From NCBI RefSeq assembly GCF_027172205.1, contig NC_070616.1, positions 16,358,001-16,422,000 of the forward strand: a DNA stretch of 64,000 nucleotides, written 5' to 3'. A model generated the notes under the pieces. That model did not search any database. It was not told the origin of the DNA and saw only the letters and a list, made by a program, of their open reading frames with translations. Both the position numbers and the translations under genes were made by a program. Positions 55,201 to 64,000 of this stretch are shown here, piece after piece; position 1 is the stretch's first letter, and each line of letters opens with the position of its first letter. Origin of the DNA: Podarcis raffonei. Taxonomy: Eukaryota; Chordata; Lepidosauria; Squamata; Lacertidae.

Positions 55201-58200
55201 TGAAGGCTCACTGGGTGTGTGGCCTTGGGGAGCCAGTCACTCCCTCGCAGGGCTGCTGTGGGGATTAAATGAGGTCTAGCACCTTAGAGGGTACCAATCC
55301 CCACTCGGCCATGTGAAGCTCCATGAGCCGGTCACTCCCTCTCAGCCTAGCCTACCTCACAGGGTGGTTGTGGGGATTAAATGAGCGGGGGGGGAGAACC
55401 ATGTGACCACCTAGAGCATCCCTCCAGCCCCCTTTCCCCAAGACGGACCCCTGTCTCTCCTCCCCCTGCAGGCTGAAGACTGCCCCGAGCGCCTGGCCCA
55501 GTGCCACTTCTGCGAGCTGGAGGTGCCCTTCCGCCAGCTGCAGAGCCACCTCAAGGCCTGCGGCAGCCGGACCACCCCGTGCTGGGATTGCGGCAAGTAC
55601 ATCATGTACAAAGCCCTGGAAGACCACAGCCGCACCTGCCGGGAAAACAAGGTGCTCACTGGCCCTGGTGAGTTTGCCCAAGTCCTTTTTTTAATGTGGT
55701 GAGTGGTGAAACTCTGTGGACTCGGTACAGAGAAAAGAAAGCAGTGTGTCGTTCAACTGTGGAACTCCCTGCCTCAGGAGGCAGTGATGGCCACCAACAT
55801 GGGTGGCTTTAAAAGAGGACTAGACAAGTTCTCAGAGGAAGAAAGGGCTCTTGAGGGCTTACTAGCCACAAGGGCAACGCTCTGCTTCCACAGTTGGAGG
55901 CAGCAATGGATACCAGTCGCTGGAACCCACAGAAGGGCAGAGGGTCGCTGCTGAGCTCAGTTTCCCATAATGGGCAATGGTTGGCCAGTGAGAGAACAGG
56001 ATGATGCTCTTGGTGGGCCACGGGTCTGATACCGCAGGGCTCCTCTGCAGCACAGTGGTTTCCCCCCACGGACCCCAATGTTGAAGTGACCCCATCTCAC
56101 AGAGACAGAGGGCGATGAGTTTTTACTTCAAAGGTAGCGTTTAGATGAGCAAACAGGCAAGCTGTCTAATACAAGGCCTCAATACAAAGTCCCTCACAAG
56201 AGGGTGCACTCCTTTAAGTGCAAGAAAAACAGTTTGGTTGTTAATGGAGTCCAAAGTTGCTTGCCTGTCCTTTTAATCTCCTGGCAGAAAATTCTCCCGC
56301 CTCTTCCATTCCCCCAGCTGGCTCCCCCAGCAGTTAATCCTCCTGCTACCTGTCCTTGATAAAAGGCTTCAGTTCACACTTATCTGCTCTGCCTCCCACA
56401 CACTTCACTTTCTCCTCTCAGACCTGACTCTACACCTCTGTAGTCATGCAAGTGTTTTTTCCCTTTTTAAGGAGGCGGTTAATGAGAGTCACAAGACTCA
56501 AGGCAGCGACTCGGGAGCTGGACCTTAATTGCATTCACTGTAATGTGGTTTATTCTCTGTAAGATGCACAATTGCAATACATACACCAACACTTCTTTGG
56601 TGTCTATGACAGGCTCTTGCCCTGCCTGTACTTTTCCTTGACTCCTCCAATCTTGCATGGTGTCAATGTCTCCTAAGCCATCTCCCATTCTGGGGGCTCT
56701 GAACATGCCCCACATTAACCCCTAGGGAAGGCCAACACACTGCCCTCCAGATAAGGATGTGAGAAGAGCCTAGGGTGGATCAGGCCCATAGCCCATCCAG
56801 TCCAGCATCCTCTTCTCACAGGGGCCAAGCAGATGCCCTCTGGGGGGCACCCGCAAGCAGGATCCAAGCACAAGAGCCCTTTCTCATCCTGTGGCTTCCA
56901 GCAACTGGTATTACTCAGATGCATCGCTGCCATGGACCAGGGAGGCAGAGCATAGCCACCATGGCTAGTAGCCATCCATAGGCTTCTCCTCCATGCATTT
57001 GTTTAATTCTGTTTCAAAGCCAACCAGGTTGGTGGCCATCACTGCCTCCTCCCTCATCTCCTTCGTCCCAGCAAAGGGTGGTATAGCTGCTGACCCTGGG
57101 GAGAACTGAGACTGTGCCTGCATGCAGCCAACCTCTCCTCTGTCCTTTTTATGCCTCTCTTGGTTCTGTGAGACCGGGGGAGCTTTGTCACAGCAGGAGG
57201 GGGAGACACCTGTGACTCTTCACCAGCTGGACTCTTCTCTGCCTCTTGGCCTCCCTCCTCTCCTGCTTCAGCTTCTGCCTCTGATTCTGGACTTCTCTCT
57301 GCTCACTAAGCCCTGTTATCTCTTCAGCTTCCGACACCTCCTCTTCCCAATCTTCTCTCTCTGGTCCCACCACCCCTCTGTGAGCTCTGAGCCTTCTTCC
57401 CTTGGGGGTTCCCCAACTGGTTCCTCCTGTGAAACACAGTCCAGGACCAGTCCAGAATCCAAAGGTTCCGCTAGGGGTCAGTCCGACAGGGCCAAGGCAG
57501 GTCACAAGGCAAGGACAGGTACAGGATCTCAGGCAGGATCTAGCATACAGCAATGTTGCTCCTGCAACCTGGGGCAGGGTCTGACAGCCTTTTATCTTTG
57601 TTAGGGTAGCGGCCGGTCCTGATCCCCCGGCGACTCACCTCCCTGCTTCGCCCAAAGGCGGGCACTCCTCCTGCGAGTACCCAGGTCTCTCCTTCTCTCA
57701 GACCTTAGTCTCTGCAGCTCGGGAGACGTCGGTGGGTTACTAGGCCCAGGGGCTCCCTCAGCCTCCCCTGACCCAACTGGTAGTGGAGCAGCTGTAAGCG
57801 ATGGCCCAGCTGAAGGCAACGAGGTAATCCCCGCATCTGGAGCCAGGGCAGGCTCAGGCCCCGGACTCAGCCCAGCTGGTGTTTTTGCAGAGGAACCTGT
57901 GCAGACTAGAACTCTTCAGGGTCAGGCCCCAGACTTGGTTCAGATGATGCCTGAGGCAAAGGATCCAGTGCAGACTGAGTCTCCTCTGGTTCTGAGTCCA
58001 AGTCCCAGGCCATCACACTTCCCACCATTCCTCTACACCCAACCAATCTAGGACACTGACTTGGTCCGCCTGCCGCCAGTAACCCTTTCTCTCCCTGCCA
58101 CAGGGCCCAAGGCCAATCTGTGCCAGCAGTGCAACAGCTGGTTCCCCGACGAGAAGTACCTCCAGCACCTGGTAAGCTTCCTAGCTCCATCTCACCACCA

Positions 58201-61200
58201 TAGGGGGCTTTGACTGGGGCCCATGAGACGAGGCACAGATTCCACCCTCCCACCGGCAAATGGCAGTTGCCAGCTGGCTCTCCAGGACAGGTGGCCGAGT
58301 GAAGGGACTGCAGCAGGGTGGCAATTTGTGACACCTGTCAAGTCACTGGAATCTCACCAGCCAAACCCTTGAGCCCAGGGATGGGGAGGTCAATGGGACA
58401 CATTGGTGGGTGGGGCCAGAGGCAAAAGTGGGCATGGCCAAATGCAAGTGGGTGGAGCAATGGATAGGAAGCTTTGTCTAGTAGTATGTAATCCGGGGGC
58501 GGAGGGGGGGTGTCAGTGGCTTGTACACCACACAAATGAGCCACACCAACATCACAGTGCAAGGGGCCATTCCTGCCACCCCAAGGCTTTGAGGGCACAG
58601 GGTCTGCAGAGACTCCCAGGGGCCGGTTAAAGAGCTCAGGAGGGCCACATTCAGCCTGATATTCCCCAGCCCATTTTGCCTTCTGGGTTGTGACCCCCTC
58701 CCCATGACTAAAGATACCCCTCCTTACTAGGGTAAAGTTGGGGGGGGGTAACTTGGCTCCTTCCCACCTGAAAGTCACCCAGCTTGGGCTGTGGGGAGGC
58801 TGTCTGCACAGCAAAGAGGGCACCCCGACCCACCCCAAGCCTTTTGCCCCCATGTGTGGGACTCCAGCCAGCTTCTTCATTTGGGGAGGGGGGTTGTGCG
58901 GCTGAGTCAGCCCCTCCCTTGCCCTGACTCTGCCCAGCTCCAGCCTCCCTTTTTCTCCTCTGCAGAACGAGTGCAGCCCCCTCTCTCAGCTCCTGGGGGC
59001 CCTCAGCACCCGATCATCCACAGAGCCCACCTCCCCTCCGTCCGCCTCAAGCCCCCTGACCCCAGCCACTCCGCCCCCCACCCCGAGCCCTGCGGCCGAG
59101 AAGGACGTCCGGCCCAAGATAAAGGAGAAGGAGCTGTCTTCCCTGGGGAGACCCTCAATGAAGCCCTCTCGGCCCAAGAAGTCCTCCAGCCGGCCGGCCT
59201 TCACCTCCACTCTGCCCCAGGCCCTGGGGGACGAGGAAGAGGCCGCCACAGCCTATGACCAACTGGCCACCTGCTCCCAGTGCAACATCCTCCTGCCCAG
59301 GCCCACCCTGCAGAAGCACGAGGTGAGGAGCGGGCAGGGAAGAGGAAGGCTTTGGCTGGGTGGAAATGGGGGGCATTTGCAGATTGCAAGTGGGGGGGTA
59401 GCTCTCCTCCTGAATCCCACCCCCAGGTTCCCAAGAGGGGCACCCCCAGAGAAAGAGACCTTGCTCCAGAAGGTCTCCCCTTTTGTTGCTCCTTCTCAGG
59501 CTTGCAAAAGGCCACCGGCCCTCCCCACCTGAAAGACTCATAGAATTGGAAGGGACCTGGAGGGCCATCTAGTCCAACCCTCTGCAGTGCCCAGCGTGGA
59601 GCTCAAACTCTCGACCCTGAATGGGAGTTGGAGCCCAGCAGCGTCCAGAGGGGGCCCCAAGAGGCTTGCCACCCCTGGCCTGAAAGTTTCGACTTTTGTG
59701 GGGGGGGGGCTGTGCTTCCTTGTCCCCAGGGTGAGCAATGGCGCCACCTGCTGGCTCTTCCTTGACAGCAGGGGGGGAGAGTTCCTACAGAAGTTTGGCC
59801 AGTCTGGGTCATGTATCTGCCTGTATAAATCTCCCGTTAAGGGGAATAGGGGGTCTAAGCCTGCAGGGGGAGAGACCCTCACCACCGCCTCCTCTCCTCC
59901 TTCCAGAAAAAGTGTCGACGTGGGGCTTCTTTGCAGGCCCTCCGAAGGAGCCCCCGGATCCTGCGGAAAGGAGGTATGTATTTATTTTATTCACCGATTG
60001 CATTCTGTTGATATCTGGTGCTCAAGGCGGCGTACGTGGATCTCCCCCTCATTTAATGCCCACAACAGCCCTGCGAGGTAGGCTAGGCTGAGAGGCAGGG
60101 ACTGGCCCAAGGTCAACCAGTGAGCTTCATGGTCAAGTGGGGTGAAGATTTGAATGCTGTTCTCTTCCAGACTTCGCCTGACGCTCTTGCTACTCCGCCT
60201 TATTTCAGGCAGAATCCACCCTGACCCCTCTCCCCTGGTCCAGGGAGGGTGCATGAGCAGGGGCAGAGCCTCTGGTCTCCTCCTGCTGCTGCTGCAACCC
60301 TGAGGGGAGGAGGGGACTGAAGGAATAGAATAGGAATAGAATCACAGAAGAGATGGCCAAGGGTCATCTAGCCCATGAGTAGGCAAACTAAGGCCAGGGG
60401 GCCGGATCCGGCCCAACCGCCTTCTAAATCCGGCCCACGGACAGCCCGGGAATCAGCATGTTTTTACATGAGTAGAATGTGCCCTTTTATTTAAAATGCA
60501 TCTCTGGTTTATTTGTGGGGCCTGACTGGTGTTTTTACATGAGTAGAATGTGTGCTTTTATTTAAAATGCATATCTGGGTTATTAGTGGGGCATAGGAAT
60601 TCATTCTCCCCCCCCAAAAAAAAAATATAGTCTGGCCCCCCACAAGGTCTGAGGGTCAGTGAACTGCCCCCTGCTGAAAAAGTTTGCTGACCCCTGATCT
60701 AGCCCAACCCTTCGGCAATGCAGAAATCCCTGACAGATGGCCATCCGACCTCTGTTGAGAAACCTCCAATGTCCGCCACCTTCCACCGCTGAGCAGCCTT
60801 TACCCTCAGAAAGCTCCTCTGTACTTTCCTGGGTTTGGGGTTTTTTACACCTAGAGTGTCATCTCCAACCCCTGTTGGTGGGCCTCTCCCTGCAGCCACT
60901 TAGAAGCTTACAATGTCTCTTGGAGGACAATTGATCGATCCATTTCTCCCTCCAAGCGGGAGATCCAGTGCATGTTGTGCCCCCCCCCTCAGGATGCCCT
61001 CCCAGGACCACAGGGGATTGCAGACCCCTTTTTGTGTATCTGCTGCCCTTTTCAACCCCCCTCCCCACCCAGCGGGCCCACAAGGCAGCTTCCAGGAACA
61101 AGGGGTGGTCCAATCTAGGGAGCCACTTTGGGTCGAGGCAACCTCAGCAAACACACTTCGCTGCTGCGGCAGACAGGAATCAGCCAACACACTTTTGGGG

Positions 61201-61382
61201 TGTTGTACAACTGTTTGTGACCTGCTTTGCCTTCTAGCCTGGCTATGTATGGCATAGGACATACACACACACTGCCCCACAGCCATTGCTGAAGGCCCCC
61301 CCCCCGACTCCCCTGAAAAACAAATCCTGCTGTGGAACTGAGCCTCCTTTGCTCATCTTATCTTGCAGAGGAGTCGAAATAG
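52260..61382 (+). CDS. XAF1: XAF1, XIAP-associated factor 1
   Basis: XAF1 is an interferon-induced TRAF-type zinc-finger protein that binds and antagonises XIAP and promotes apoptosis. Exons: 52260-52291, 53218-53353, 54517-54573, 55472-55667, 58104-58171, 58966-59322, 59907-59973 and a short terminal exon 61369-61382. All GT/AG, phases match; 308 aa (human 301). The start MEVETRVCKNCKRDVVAANF aligns with human MEGDFSVCRNCKRHVVSANF. An in-frame ATG 36 nt upstream overlaps the ISRE side and is less likely. Zinc-finger pairs follow (HCLRFLTICPKCEEPV, VRCKRCHQAMQQFLLEHHE, CHFCELEVPF, CWDCGKYIMYKALEDH, CQQCNSWFPDEKYLQHL). Then come a Pro/Ser-rich linker, EKDVRPK, and a last finger CSQCNILLPRPTLQKHEKKC. 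The final exon encodes only EESK-stop. If the exon 7 donor is skipped, translation runs into a SINE and stops at 60011 (see findings). Confidence 0.96.
53378..53470 (-). mobile_element. CR1 LINE 3' fragment (type A)
   Basis: AGAATAATAGAACTGAAGAG and AGCAATGCAGGAATCACAAC, starting 25 bp after the XAF1 exon 2 donor. Confidence 0.8.
53480..54510. other. XAF1 intron 2, no feature recognised
   Basis: About 1 kb with no nameable repeat. Confidence 0.4.
54609..54857. mobile_element. hAT-Charlie-like element, 249 bp
   Basis: Ends CAGGGGTCAGCAACCT and AGGTTGCCTACCCCTG, with an exact 8-bp duplication GCTGAGAG at 54601-54608 and 54858-54865. Non-autonomous. It starts 36 bp after XAF1 exon 3. Confidence 0.95.
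55125..55390 (+). mobile_element. tRNA-derived SINE, two partial copies in tandem
   Basis: GTGTGGTGTAGTGGGGCTAG and AGGGTTCAAAACCTTCC begin the first. A second SINE body follows from about 55293 (CAATCCCCACTCGGCCATGT, CTAGCCTACCTCACAGGG). It lies just before XAF1 exon 4. Confidence 0.7.
55745..56060 (+). mobile_element. CR1-clade LINE 3' fragment (type B)
   Basis: TGTGGAACTCCCTGCCTCAG, CACAGTTGGAGGCAGCAATG and GAGAACAGGATGATGC, in XAF1 intron 4. Confidence 0.8.
56065..56755. other. XAF1 intron 4, no feature recognised
   Basis: No clear repeat family assigned. Confidence 0.4.
56757..57045 (-). mobile_element. CR1-clade LINE 3' fragment (type B)
   Basis: CCAGTCCAGCATCCTCTTCT, GTGGCTTCCAGCAACTGG and GTGGCCATCACTGCCTCCTC in reverse. 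Confidence 0.85.
57050..58055 (-). mobile_element. LTR-derived composite (fossil)
   Basis: On the minus strand it begins with TGTCCTAG at 58055, an LTR-type start like those at 25698-26299 and 35123. From about 57430 down to about 57090 it resembles the 25698-26299 LTR. I read it as at least two LTR pieces, old and broken, one joined to or inserted in the other. Family Gypsy- or ERV-like, unresolved. The left end is not resolved. It lies antisense in XAF1 intron 4, about 48 bp before exon 5. Confidence 0.55.
58200..58960. other. XAF1 intron 5, no feature recognised
   Basis: GC-rich intron without nameable repeats. Confidence 0.4.
59530..59600 (-). mobile_element. CR1 LINE 3' tail (type A)
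   Basis: CATAGAATTGGAAGGGACCT and CATCTAGTCCAACCCTCTGC, in XAF1 intron 6. Confidence 0.8.
59975..60195 (-). mobile_element. tRNA-derived SINE abutting XAF1 exon 7
   Basis: ATGTATTTATTTTATTCACC, GCTCAAGGCGGCGTACG and GAGGTAGGCTAGGCTGAGAG: SINE body in reverse. It starts at or within a few bases of the exon 7 donor. Confidence 0.75.
60325..60830 (-). mobile_element. CR1 LINE 3' fragment (type A), split by a hAT element
   Basis: AGAATCACAGAAGAGATGGC and GGTCATCTAGCC on the left; AGCCCAACCCTTCGGCAATG and CCGACCTCTGTTGAGAAACC on the right of the hAT copy. Confidence 0.88.
60374..60696. mobile_element. hAT-Charlie-like element, 323 bp, with internal duplication
   Basis: Ends CATGAGTAGGCAAACT and AGTTTGCTGACCCCTG. 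Exact 8-bp duplication ATCTAGCC at 60366-60373 and 60697-60704. A unit of roughly 75 bp (TTTTTACATGAGTAGAATGT to GTGGGGC) is present twice. Related to 54609 but in opposite orientation. Confidence 0.93.
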
Positions 61383-61560
61383 AGATCCCTCTTGCAGGAA
61401 GATCCCTGGGCAGCGGCAATCACATCTCCCACCGTTGGGCCAGCCCAGATTTTGTTGCCTCCCTGCAGGATCAGGTTCGAAGTAAAGCGCTTTGCAACGC
61501 ACAAGCCCCGCTCTGCCTTATTGAGAATAAAAGAGCTACGATTCGCACCCGTGACTGAGT
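61383..61560 (+). other. XAF1: Putative XAF1 3' UTR with poly(A) signal
   Basis: After the TAG of the short terminal exon, an AATAAA lies at 61526-61531 (GAGAATAAAAGAG). It would end the transcript near 61550. This supports the short-terminal-exon model. Confidence 0.55.
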
Positions 61561-62015
61561 GCAAAGAGCCACTTTGGGATTGACTCTGGCGGAAAAGGAA
61601 TCGCGGAGACTCGCGGGGGTGGGGGGCAGACAAGGGTGTTGTTGAGGTGAGCCACCTTGAAGCCCCACAGGGAATGGGACCCGTGTCCTGCAGCTTCCAT
61701 AGCCAGCCCAAAAGCAAGGAATGTGCCCCCCTCAGCTGGCCAAGCCGCTATACCGGTCTTGTTTGTGGGATCGGTCTGTAGGGCTAGGCGATGCCTCTCC
61801 GCCGCTTCTTCCTCCCCTAAGGTGGGGAGGCAGAAGCAGCCGAGATACATTTTGGGCATGGTGATATGTTAGCATATCCTAATATTTAGCTGCTGATACA
61901 TCACTATTTTGAAAACCAAATATCGGCCAGTCCTACTGACCATACCCTGCCCCAGAACAAGGGTCTGTTTCTATGTGTTACAGTGGGGAGAGGTGGCTTA
62001 CAAGGTACCCTCGGA
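61561..62015. other. Gap between the XAF1 and TEKT1 3' ends
   Basis: About 450 bp with no gene and no sign of FBXO39. Confidence 0.5.
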
Positions 62016-62021
62016 TTCTAC

Positions 62022-62027
62022 TTTATT
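62022..62027 (-). terminator. TEKT1: Poly(A) signal of TEKT1
   Basis: TTTATT on + is AATAAA on the TEKT1 strand, 108 bp past the stop. Confidence 0.65.
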
Positions 62028-62134
62028 GTCCAATATAAAGTTTAAAGCGATTTGAGCCCCTTTGTGTCCATTCGGGGTTGTGCAGAGGAGGGAGGTCCCT
62101 GGAGCGCAGAGACTGCACCAGCGCTGCTGCGAGG

Positions 62135-62323
<189 letters not shown>

Positions 62324-62489
62324 TCACAGGCCTCTGAGGGGGACTATATAGGGCAAGCAGACCCTCCTTGCTCCTGGCCCCACCAGAACTCTCCGTCTTG
62401 ACACCTGCGGGTGAGCACATTTGCCCACAGACTGATGGGAGCCTAACGCCCAAAATTCCACTTGAGAATTATGGGAAACAACCAAATTC

Positions 62490-62960
62490 GCATGAGAAGA
62501 ACCTGCTGGTCCCAGCCAAAGGCCCATCTAGCCCAGCATGTTCTCACAGTGGCTTATCTCTTAACAGCCTAGGGATCGAGATAGACTGCCCCTACACCTG
62601 GAGGTTCCATAAAAAATTAAGGACCTGCTGGATCAGACGTCTCATCCAGCATCCCTTGGTCCCCATCCTTGATGCCCCAAAGACAAGCCCACAAGCCGGA
62701 CCTGAGTGCAAGAGCCTTCTCTCCCCTCCTGTGGCTTCCAGCAACGGGTACCCAGAAACATTGTTGCCTGTGACTCTGCAGGCAGAGCACAGCCATTGTG
62801 GCTAATAGCCATCAGTAGCCCTCTTGTCCTTCTGTTAATTTGTCCAATCCTCTTTTAAAGCCATCTCGGCTGGTGGCCATCACTCTGGAAGGGAGTTCCA
62901 TAGTTTCAACTATGAGCTGTGTGAGAAGGTCCTTTCTTTTATCCGTGCTGGATCTTCAAC
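62490..62960 (-). mobile_element. CR1-clade LINE 3' fragment (type B)
   Basis: CATCTAGCCCAGCATGTTCT, GTGGCTTCCAGCAACGGG and TTTTAAAGCCATCTCGGCTG in reverse, in the last TEKT1 intron. Confidence 0.8.
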
Positions 62961-62964
62961 TTCC

Positions 62965-64000
62965 AGCTACGTTGGAAGTCCACGAGAACATGCATGTGAA
63001 TTTGGTTGCTTTGCATAACTTACTCTGTTTGCCAGGAAGGCAGGTAAGGAAGTGGTGCCCTGCTACCTGGCCCCTTCCTACCTCCCTCTCGCCCCACTAG
63101 AATCAGGCCCTGCTCAGTCCCTTTGAGTTCCTGGGATTCCCTGAAACATTCCCCAGGAATATCCAACCCTCCTTTCCACTTTAGGAGAGAAAGGCAGGTC
63201 AGTTCATTCCCAGGATGCACTGAATGGGCAGGTAGGTGCCAAGAGACCGACCCTGCCAGACCTCCTGTTGGTGCCCCATAAAACAAGCGAGAGGGTTTTG
63301 TGGCTTCACAAGGTGGTCCACAAAACAGCCACGATTGCTCCATCCAGCTCCCCTTGCAGTCAGCCCTCCAAAAGCCAGCAACACCCCAAAAGTTCTGCTG
63401 AAGAGAACTTCTGGGCAGTATCTGGTTTCCAACTTAATGATGTATCACGAGCTAAACATCACTGTATATTGATATATCACAATGCCTGAAATAAGGATGG
63501 AACTACGTAGAGGCATTGGCCGACTTCATGGGTTTCCCCACATTTTGATTTTTGCATAGCACACACGCACACATCATGATTTGCAATCTATGGCCAGGTC
63601 AAAAATTATGAAAGCAATATCATGATAAGGACTTAAAACTGGTCTTGGATGCAACAAAAATCCAGTGACAGCATACAAATCAATCTGGCCAAGCCCCTCC
63701 CCCTCTTCACAAATGCAGACAAACTCCACTGCAGCCAACCAGAGACAACCAACCCCACCCTGCCCCTCTCACTACCAAGGAAATGCAATAAGCAAATAGA
63801 AAGAGAACCTACCCACTTGATGCTGACACAAAACCCCACATGTACACTTTGCAAAAGAATATAAGCCTCACCACCCCACCCCTCCTCTTCTTCCCCAACC
63901 TTATACTGTACTCAACACTAATGTCTCACAACAAATGTAACTGATTTGTAAGAAAGACTGCACAGCCTGAAAAAAGGGAGAAGGCATGTACTTTTGTAAA
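62965..64000. other. TEKT1 intron, no feature recognised
   Basis: No exon or nameable repeat was seen to the window end. Confidence 0.4.

Overview
The window is nuclear DNA of a squamate reptile, most likely a lizard. The evidence is its interspersed repeats: a Sauria SINE, a BovB LINE fragment, CR1-clade LINE ends with 8-bp tails, L2-like LINE ends with (ATT)n tails, tRNA-Ala-, tRNA-Ile- and tRNA-Lys-headed SINEs, and short hAT and Tigger-like DNA transposons. I cannot fix the genus.

Six protein-coding genes can be read by joining exons with GT/AG borders, matching phases and strong family resemblance. In order: the last two exons of TXNDC17 (+, 1-722); MED31 complete (-, 1973-5571, 4 exons, 129 aa); a rhodanese-domain gene I cannot name (+, 7765-16501, 3 coding exons, about 187 aa); SLC13A5, the sodium/citrate cotransporter, complete (-, 22966-42732, 12 exons, 589 aa); XAF1 complete (+, 52260-61382, 8 coding exons in the preferred model, 308 aa); and the last exon of TEKT1 (-, 62135-62294). 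TXNDC17-MED31-SLC13A5-XAF1-TEKT1 is the order on human 17p13. From memory of that map, FBXO39 should lie between XAF1 and TEKT1, but it is not seen here. The rhodanese gene lies between MED31 and SLC13A5.

TXNDC17/MED31 and XAF1/TEKT1 are tail-to-tail pairs, each with polyadenylation signals. MED31 and SLC13A5 start in CpG-rich DNA. XAF1 starts just downstream of two facing interferon-response elements.

The remainder is intron and intergenic DNA dominated by repeats, many nested. No new gene system was found. The most notable structure is how closely transposable elements press on splice sites. A Tigger-like MITE sits in the MED31 exon 2 donor at intron position +6/+7. The (ATT)n tail of an L2-like LINE supplies the AG of the SLC13A5 exon 5 acceptor. 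LTRs sit about 36 and 48 bp upstream of acceptors in SLC13A5 and XAF1. LINE 3' tails abut four SLC13A5 acceptors, always in the sense orientation. LTR-type repeats are reported only as fossils.
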